A stretch of 64,000 nt of DNA, taken from contig CM031595.1 of assembly GCA_018398815.1 (NCBI GenBank), positions 142,070,971 to 142,134,970 on the forward strand, in the 5' to 3' direction. Below, one piece after another: positions 56,291 through 64,000 of this stretch. A model generated the notes under the pieces. That model saw nothing but the letters and a program-made list of their open reading frames with translations. It ran no database searches and was not told the origin of the DNA. The DNA comes from Conus ventricosus. Lineage: Eukaryota; Mollusca; Gastropoda; Neogastropoda; Conidae. How positions within the stretch are numbered: the first letter of the stretch is position 1; the number at the start of each line of letters is the position of its first letter. Made by a program: the position numbers and the translations under genes.

Positions 56291-56720
56291 ATTGAGGTAC
56301 ATATTAACTGTTACATATGTCCCTTAGATTACGTTTGGAGCACATCTCATGACATGACATAGATCCATGGGTATTCAATTTTAGGTACATCTCAGGCCAA
56401 ATATTAGGTCATAATAGATTCCGGGAAGCTATTTGAAGCATCTCAGGGCCAGATATCAATGTTAGGGGCATATTTCAAATCCTGATATAAATCCACTTAA
56501 AATTCCATTTTAGGCACATCTTGAAACCACAAGTAGAACCTTCAGATTCCATTGCAGTAACATCTCAGGTCAAAAATAGACCATTTGGATTCCATTCAGG
56601 ACACATTGCCAGGCACAGATCTCTGGGATTCCAGTAGAGGTACATCTCAGGCCACACATAGATCCTTGAGATTCCATTTATGGCACATCCAATTGTACAA
56701 TATTAGTTATATAGATCCAT
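56290..56720. repeat. degenerate tandem array, unit about 60 bp
   Basis: About seven copies of a unit with ACATCTCAGGCCA(C/A)A(C/T)ATAG, then ATCC(A/T)TG(G/A)GATTCCATT(T/C)AGG. Confidence 0.85.
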
Positions 56721-57818
56721 TGACTTCAGGTCACCTATTCAGTTCCCAATGATTCATTTAGATCTACACATGCCTGTGCCAGCAGTAACAGACACTTAAA
56801 AACCATTTACTCAACTCGGCCAGGAAAATATGGACAAACTCTTTTGCTTGCCCAACCATCTGAATCTTATGAGGGAGGTAATTTTAGAATATCTGTGTAT
56901 TTTACATAAATTCAGACTAAAATACTATGAACTCATACTCTTTTAATTCAGTTTGGCTGCATCCAATCCATCGTGGAATTTTTATATTGATATATGAGGA
57001 GAAATGAAAGAGCAAAGAATCTCAGCACATGACACTCAACATGTTCATTTACAGAACCTGATGGACACCAGTACTTCCTTTGATTTACTTAGTATACCAT
57101 GGCTTTCAGAGAGGAATCCCGTGTGGTGAACAATATTGTGTTAGACTGGTGCTGCACTGGTTATGAGTGTATCCCCATGGAAAGTCATCAAAACATGGTT
57201 GCATTCATTGGCTCATATCTTAGAAAAAGACTTTTGTTATGCATGTGTGTGTTCAGTTGAGTACTTCAGTTAGTCTATAACATGAAAACTTATTGTTTGA
57301 GACAGATATTTTGAACTGCTTTTGCTAACGAGTATGAATTAATATCTGATCTGAAAATCAGTTTCCACAAAATCTATTGGAAAGCATGTATGTGGTGTGA
57401 ACTTAGTTCATTAAATGAACTCCTATTGACAAGAACAGCATGCCTATATATGAAATATGCATTGTTTGCTTTAAAGTGTTTGACTAACTTCATTTTCTGC
57501 AAGCCTTATGATATTTAAAAAGAGCGAGAAAAAGATTTAGTAATTTTGTACTTAATTCAGATATGTTACATCACATAATTGTTCATACATGTGAAGCACT
57601 TGTGCAATTTTTTTTTCAGAATACAGTGTCAAGTTGAAGTGCATTATGTTTTTTAAGTTCGTGGGGCAGAAATATTCATACATTTTGGTTCTGTGAATGC
57701 ACAAAAGTTTTCTGACTGATTTGAAGTGTAATTAATGCTTTGCTTTTGCATAACTACTAAAGTGGTAGTGGATCTCTAACATTTATAGGTGTGGCTTTGC
57801 TTTTTTTCCTGTGTTCAG
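56721..57818 (+). other. end of the long intron
   Basis: No repeat or gene recognised. Ends in a T-rich tract and acceptor TGTGTTCAG at 57818. Confidence 0.5.
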
Positions 57819-58604
57819 AAATTCCTGAGTCAGAAGAAAGTGCCGCCCCCCTAGTTGCCAAGGATGAACTTGCAATCACAGTGGAGGGTCTGGAAGCACC
57901 AACCACGGAGACTGTTGCCCCAGAAACTACTGAGGTCATTTCCGTGGAAACCATTGCTGAAAAAACAACCACCGAGACGGAGGAAGTTTCACATGAATTC
58001 ATCGTGGGAGAAACGGCAGAAGCTGTTTCTCATGAAGAAATCCTTGAAGAAACTCCTGTACCCGAGTCTGAGCAGGCAGCCCCTGAAAGGACTGTTGCAG
58101 AGAGTTTCCAGACTCTGATAACTGAGATCGAGGAAGCTTTCGCTGAGGACGTTTCCCAGGAGATTCCTGTCATTGAAGAAGAGGAGAAACCCCCAAAGCC
58201 AACAGTGGAAGGAGTCCCAAGTGAGGAGACGGAATCAGTGCTTGAGGAACAGTTTGAGTTGCTGGAGCTGCCTGCCAGCGAAGAGGTAGAGAAGGAGGTT
58301 GTGGAGGAGAGGCCCCAGGGCCAGGCCCCCACATTCACACAAACCCTGCACAGCGTGCAGGCCCAAGAAGGACAACCTGTTCGTTTCGAGACAGTTGTCA
58401 CCGGCTTACCACAGCCGGAGGTCAGCTGGTTCCTTGATGGTGAACCCATCAAGGAGTCACCCATCTATCACATCATCACAGAACCCACTGGCACCTGCAT
58501 TCTGGAGTTGCCCCAGTCTTTTCCAGAGGACGAGGGGGAATATGAATGTCGGGCCGTCAATGAGTTTGGAACAGCCAGCACCAAAGCAGATCTGCATATT
58601 CAAG
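57819..58604 (+). CDS. titin-like exon: acidic spacer plus complete Ig domain 11
   Basis: 786 bp, phase 1 both sides, 262 codons with no stop; donor TCAAG|GTCAGC. Residues 1-168 are an acidic Thr/Val/Glu/Pro spacer. Residues 170-262 are an I-set Ig: APTFTQTLHSVQAQEGQPV, W204 (VSWFLDG), D238-E-G-E-Y-E-C244, then RAVNEFGTASTKADLHIQ. The strand-B Cys is replaced by Thr (RFETVV). The start APTFTQTL resembles Ig 10 (APRFTQTL). It proves that the gene continues past the 17-kb intron and, through its donor, past this exon. Confidence 0.94.
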
Positions 58605-59059
58605 GTCAGCAGTTTTGTCAGCTCTGTTTCTACCTGAGTCATAGAGAAATCCTACCTTCTTTCCCAGTTTCCTTGTTTGTAACAGTTATGTCATTCTGTA
58701 CCTTGTAGGAGGGTCTGACACCTAACCACTTATTCGCACCTGGTCACTATGATGAAAATTCCCAGTCACCTGTTTATAATCACAAACATGTTCTTAGTTG
58801 GTAACATGAGCCCATGTCTTGTAGGACTAGGTTTTAGGGAATGCTTGTAATATAACTGCAGAATGATATGTGGAATCTGACCAAATAGAAAACTAAGGTG
58901 TTGTGAGATTAACTGTAAATCCTGAAGTGCTACCAAACTAACAAATATGATTGGAAGTAGAATACATTACTGTCTGATATTGGGTGTATGATACTAACAT
59001 CATGTCTGTGACTAATGTAATTCATTTCCTTTTGATAACATTGCTACTGGGTATCATAT

Positions 59060-59101
<42 letters not shown>

Positions 59102-60795
59102 GTGTGTGTGTGTGTGTGTGTGTGTTTTATGTTAATAGAATAAAAATGCATTATTATTGAGACATCATAGAATTTGAATCACCTTTGTTTTACTGTACCA
59201 GTATATAAACATGCAATATTAACAGGTTTCTTACTTCTCTGTCCGTGTCTTACGCGATGCATTTTCTTTTTTGGTCTGCTTGTTATTTGTGTCCATGGTG
59301 ACACCATGTTGACAGTAGCATAACACTGTCTCGTCATCATTTCTCTCCTTTTCAACCATCCCTTCTTTACACTTTAGCTTTTGCTGTTTCTGAAAGGTAT
59401 TGTCTTTACTTGTGTCTGTTTTGGTTGCATTTGTTTGTTTGTTTGTTTGTTTGTTTTTGCAAGATGATTTCTTTCTTTGTACATATAGGTATGTCTGTAT
59501 TTCTGCCATCTGTGTGAGGTGTCTGCGTCTGCAAGTATCTCTGTAGTCTCTGTTCTTCTTACATTTGTGTGGCTTTATCTATCAGTAAACATTTGCATGT
59601 TTGTCTTTACAGCTGCAGTCCTTCTGAACTCTATTCTATGCACAGAAGAGTCTATTTGTTTGTTGGGCAACCATGTTCTGGAGCTGTATTTCTGCAGACA
59701 TTTGTATTTCTGTTCCTATGTTCTGTGTTTCAAGTTTTTTTTCTTTTCTTTTAACCAGCACACATGTGTACGTACCTGTGAGACTGCTATGTTTGTAACG
59801 TCTTAAATTTCTGCAGGCATGTCAATTCTTATGGAGCTTTTTCCCTCTGAAGTGTCCATTCTTCTCATAATCAGATTTTGTATTTTTGTGTACGGTAGCA
59901 CTATAGCAATGAAAACTGAGATTCAAGCCCCCACTGAATTAGAGAATGATTTTTTTATGTAAACCTTTGCATACTTTTCAATTCCTCAATTCCATGAACT
60001 TTTTCTCTTTAAGGATGTACAGCATAAAACATTGAAACACAAATATGCCTCGTCCAGTCTTACCTTTGCTTGTTAAATCTTTCGTCTAGATCTGCCATTG
60101 TCTTGTAGAAATTAGAAACCTTAACTGACTGGTTTCTTTTATTATTTTTTCAGTTTGGAAAATACTCCTGGCAACATTTATTTCATTCTAAAGTTTTTTT
60201 TTTTTGTTGTCTTTTGTGAATATTTTATCTACTTTGATTTCTTCCAGGTTATAGTTTGGAACATTTTCCAAACTACCATGGTTTATGTCCTTGTCTTCAC
60301 AGTCAGACATTTTGAAGAGTGTATACCTTGGTGTCTGCCAGGACCTTTTTCAGTTAGGAAAAAAATTCTACAACTGTTCTGTTTTTTGTTAACTTGAAAA
60401 ATTGTCTTCTTTACCTTGGGCTTTGCCCCTATTTTGTTCTGTTCTGCTTTTCCTGCCAAAAGTGTACTTTCATTATTGTTTTTGTAGTTTTTAGATTTAT
60501 TGAAAAATGGTTTCATTATGTCTTCTTCGTTATCACCTTCCTCTTCTTATATGTGCATTCCCATTTTTTAACTGTTATTATTATCATTATTGTTATTATT
60601 ATTATTATAACATCTGTAGTATCCATTGTACTTAAGCATAAATCTATCTTATTTTTTCTCTTTTTAAGTGATATCGTTATGTAATGTTTGATGTGATTTC
60701 TTTCTTCTTTTGCCTCTGTCTTTGCTGGTCTCTTTGTGTCTTTTTTCTCCTTTGATTTTCATCATTTTGCTTTGTTTCTGTTTTCTTTCTTTCTT
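58605..60795 (+). other. intron after the last recognised exon
   Basis: Contains (GT)n at 59060-59126, (GTTT)n at 59430-59455 and T-rich sequence. No further exon recognised to the end of the window, so the next exon lies beyond 64000 or is too short to see. Confidence 0.5.
59060..59126. repeat. (GT)n microsatellite
   Basis: About 33 GT units with one TT interruption near 59100. Confidence 0.95.
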
Positions 60796-60798
60796 GCT

Positions 60799-60815
60799 GA
60801 GAGAGAGAGAGAGGG

Positions 60816-60898
<83 letters not shown>

Positions 60899-60993
60899 GA
60901 GAGAGAGACAGACAGAGAGAAAGACAGAGAGAAAGCGAGAGAATGAATTTGGATTTAGGCTGAGAGGGAGAGGGGGAGAGAGAGAGAGAGAGA

Positions 60994-61053
<60 letters not shown>
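60799..61053. repeat. (GA)n tract, interrupted
   Basis: Three blocks of GA (60799-60930, 60978-60998, 61000-61053) with short G-rich breaks and one unique piece (60938-60965). Confidence 0.95.
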
Positions 61054-61057
<4 letters not shown>

Positions 61058-61175
61058 GATGATGATGATGATGATGATCTTTATGTTTCCAAGGGTAACA
61101 GATAAGCAAACACATGCTTCTTTTTATCTGGCCCTAGCCCCGCTAAGGGACTAACTAAGCATGACTAGCAACTAA
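61054..61175 (-). mobile_element. possible LINE 3' end with (ATC)n tail
   Basis: (GAT)8 at 61053-61077 is followed by CTTTATGTTTCCAAGGGTAA. On the minus strand this reads as ...GGAAACATAAAG then (ATC)n, the form of a non-LTR element 3' end. Only the tail is visible, so weak. Confidence 0.35.
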
Positions 61176-61279
61176 AACTTACAAAACTTTTAACAAACAC
61201 ACATATCTTCGCAAATACATTAAAAAGTTGATGAGTTGTTCCTCCATTAACATTGAGGCATAGATGAATTGAAAGTTAA

Positions 61280-62352
61280 CCCGTTGAGCGCCTTTAGTCA
61301 GTCAGCTGATGCGGAAATAAAAGTGCTTTCCATGTGCCTATGGGCCGTCCCCTGACATCATGCATTTTTCTTGAGTTTTCATTCGTTACTATTTCTATCA
61401 ACGGACTCAAATAGAGTTTGCGTAGAAAGCCTTATATGTCTGTAGTCTTAAAATAATATGTAAATGACCACACGTGAGGGGAAAGCCCATTTATTCTCAT
61501 CACTGACTGGATGACCAGCCAGCACTTTGTGTCTCGCTTGCAAAGATGGCGGCGCAACCTTCGACAAGCCCAGCGACCAAATCAACGTATTTACACAGCT
61601 GAGCAGGCTCTGCTGATGATTTTTGACAAACACAATAATCTTTTATTCAACGACTAACTCGAGCATGAAGGTGAGATAATGATAGTGGTGGAATTGCCGA
61701 CCATATTCGTCAGTTATTGAGTGGGGCTCTGTGACCTCAGTGTGTGTTCAGCTGACAGCGTCAGTCGAACGAGCCAGCCAAGTGTGTACTCTGCACCGTG
61801 TGCTGGTGTCCAGTGATGTGAAAATCAGTGCGAGAGAGGATCGTGGCCTGCTCACGGCGTGACACGGTGCAGACGGAAAGGTAGGGGAAGATGAGGGGTG
61901 AAAGAGAGGGTTGAAGTTGAGCAAGGGGGTGTGGTGGGGAGGGGGGGGGGCGTGGTCGTGGACTGGTCAGTCTGCATCGAGTGTGAGCGTCTTGATAGAC
62001 TTCCAAACTGTTTTACTTTCATTTACAGGTGTAGTGTGACAATACAAACTTTATTTTCAACTTTTTTGCTGTGTGTTCTTGTTTGGATGTGGTAAATACA
62101 TATGTTTTTGATAGTGCAAAAAAATCTATCCAAATCTAAAAGCCTAAATACTTTTGTATTATCAAAATTAAAACAAAAGAAGCCCAGATTCAAAATCTTC
62201 ATTCAATTTCCTTCAAAAATGATATAGATTTCATTTTTCTATCTTTTGTAGTTTCTGAGCTAGAATTTTTTGTTAATTATGACCCCCAAATCATGAGATT
62301 TCCCGGCACCTGGGAACACCTTTGTTTGTACTATTGTGAGGCACTGAACGGG
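61280..62352. mobile_element. piggyBac-like non-autonomous TIR element
   Basis: Left end TTAA|CCCGTTGAGCGCCT (TTAA at 61276-61279) and right end AGGCACTGAACGGG|TAAA (62353-62356). The ends are inverted repeats with two or three mismatches. TTAA target site with CCC...GGG ends fits piggyBac; the right TTAA has one change. It is 1,073 bp with no transposase frame. The 5' part carries AAGATGGCGGCGC (61543-61555). Confidence 0.65.
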
Positions 62353-62463
62353 TAAAAAAGAATAACAAAATGATTGAAACAACAAACAAGAATAAAGAAA
62401 TCGATTACAAAGAAGACAAAAAAACTCATCACACACAGACAGAATAAGCGATCCTTCTGTTGT

Positions 62464-62620
<157 letters not shown>

Positions 62621-62801
62621 GTTATACTCCTTTTGTAAAATATTAACATACAACAAGCTGTGAAGCATGATAATTAGACAACTACAATGCATCAATAATG
62701 TCAACATTTAAAACAATTTTTTTTTTAAAAACATTTTCATGATGTGGTTACAAAGCAAGACGAGGATGAACAGTACTACAATCAGTTACCAGTTAGCAAC
62801 A

Positions 62802-62822
62802 TTGAGAGGATATACAGAATCT

Positions 62823-62893
<71 letters not shown>

Positions 62894-62978
62894 TGTGCTT
62901 AGAGGTGTGTTCATCAACCCTCGCTAACCATGGAAGCCATAAAGATTCTATGCATGTGCATACTTACACTCCATGACT

Positions 62979-63032
<54 letters not shown>

Positions 63033-63077
63033 TCTCTCCCTCTCTCTCTCCCTCTCAGATTCTGTATATCCTCTCAA
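62802..63077. repeat. large inverted repeat with (GA)n / (CT)n arms
   Basis: Left arm TTGAGAGGATATACAGAATC (62802-62821) plus (GA)n to 62892; right arm (CT)n from about 62981 plus GATTCTGTATATCCTCTCAA (63058-63077). The 20-base unique ends are perfect complements. The loop between arms is about 90 bases. Confidence 0.93.
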
Positions 63078-63310
63078 GCTTCTTGTTGACTATGAGGCAC
63101 TTCTTAGGAGAGCGCAGATGTCCAAGCAAGGCCGAAGGGATCCTGTACCCGGCTTTTGCCTCAGTTCATGAGCAGAAACGACATTTATTTTTCCACCAAG
63201 AGAAGTGATAATAAGTATGAGAAGCATGGACTGAAAGAGTTAATTTCCATGCATCTTTTTGTAATTAATCAGAATATTGGAAGTATTAACAACATATTGT
63301 TGGAGAGGTT

Positions 63311-63510
63311 TTAATATTCCGTGCAAATACATTAGTCTGCAGACAGTTATCAGTCTATACACAGTGACTTAGTATTTTCATGTTTTAAACAAAATTCATG
63401 TAACCTTGCTTTAATATTCCGTGCAAATACATTAGTCTGCAGACAATTATCAGTCTATACACAGTGACTTAGTATTTTCATGTTTTAAACAAAATTCATG
63501 TAACCTTGCT
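63311..63510. repeat. 100-bp direct tandem duplication
   Basis: TTAATATTCCGTGCAAATAC begins both copies (63311 and 63411). I see one mismatch in 100 bases (CAGACAG versus CAGACAA). Confidence 0.97.
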
Positions 63511-64000
63511 GAATTAATCCAGGATCGGCTGTTTGATCTTGTCCATTCAACTGATCTGGGCAAAGATTTAGTTTGTGCATCCTAGGACCTCGATCCATCT
63601 TTGCACCAAGTTTTTGTTGATATGGTTTTAACAGTTTTATAATCTTGGTGACAGACAAACTTAGAAAAGAAGAAATGGACATAGGTAAACAAAAATATCA
63701 CCCTGGCGAAGGGGTTAAACACCACAGCAGGGGAAGTTATTGTTTGTAAGCATTCTATGCAAATCTAGATGAATTTTTTTGCCTATTTGTTTGATGGATA
63801 AGCAACGAAATTCAGTCACTGACTGAAAGTGATCTGAACTTCTGCCGTCTGAATTTTGGGAAGCATCAGCTTTAGTGTTGAGGCCTGACTTAAATTGTGC
63901 AGTCTCGAACTCTGTGCATCTGTTCTCACATTCAGTGGGACAGCTAATATTAGCAACTTTTTTTTTGGATTCCCTGACACTTTTTACTCAGAAAGATTGT
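63511..64000 (+). other. window end, nothing recognised
   Basis: Presumably the same intron. No exon, repeat or RNA gene recognised. Confidence 0.4.

Noticed and set aside
58605..58708. Read-through end after the last Ig (about 34 codons to a stop)
   Set aside because: A hydrophobic, Cys/Phe-rich continuation exists, but the donor TCAAG|GTCAGC matches other exons of the gene and the residues resemble ordinary intron translation.
60710..61115. Arg/Glu- and Ser/Leu-rich ORFs
   Set aside because: Products of the (GA)n tract.

Overview
The window is eukaryotic: one multi-exon gene on the + strand, with GT-AG introns, tRNA-derived SINEs, TIR transposons and long microsatellites. The gene reads as an internal stretch of a giant titin-like (sallimus/kettin/titin family) muscle protein: I-set immunoglobulin domains alternating with very long Glu/Val/Pro/Thr-rich, PEVK-like spacers. 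The SINE 3' ends resemble a family I associate with caenogastropod snails, so a gastropod mollusc is my best guess; that is inference, not proof. Neither the true start nor the true end of the gene is inside the window: it opens on the last 5 bases of an exon and the last exon recognised (57819-58604) ends at a splice donor.

Layout: 1-10279 holds ten small exons carrying six Ig domains. Three of these domains use the same two-exon design with a second exon of exactly 218 bp. 10810-13579 is a 2.8-kb E-rich exon with a 270-bp repeat. 13580-16842 is an intron with a 1.2-kb TIR transposon that keeps a THAP-like fragment. 16843-17157 is an Ig exon. 18351-23512 is a 5.2-kb exon with 22 copies of a 135-bp repeat, ten copies of a 42-bp repeat and a terminal Ig. 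25314-31217 is a clean 5.9-kb exon with a recent 1,092-bp internal duplication and a terminal Ig. 32137-35952 holds a small linker exon and a two-exon Ig whose intron contains a tandem array made from the exon's own 3' end and donor site. 39386-41027 holds two candidate alternative 3'-terminal exons, one ending in a strong transmembrane stretch. 41028-57818 is a 17-kb intron made largely of degenerate short tandem arrays. 57819-58604 is a last linker+Ig exon, followed by intron with (GA)n tracts, a piggyBac-like element and a large inverted repeat.

About 18.6 kb (roughly 6,200 codons) is coding. Most exon junctions are phase 1, so Ig and spacer modules can be added or skipped without breaking frame. 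Exons between about 11.09 and 22.7 kb carry more than 20 apparent single-base indels, mostly in homopolymers, while exons before and after are intact. The simplest reading is an unpolished patch of assembly, not a dead gene. The most interesting candidates are the membrane-anchored alternative end near 41 kb and the intronic array of nine near-identical splice donors near 33.2-34.0 kb.
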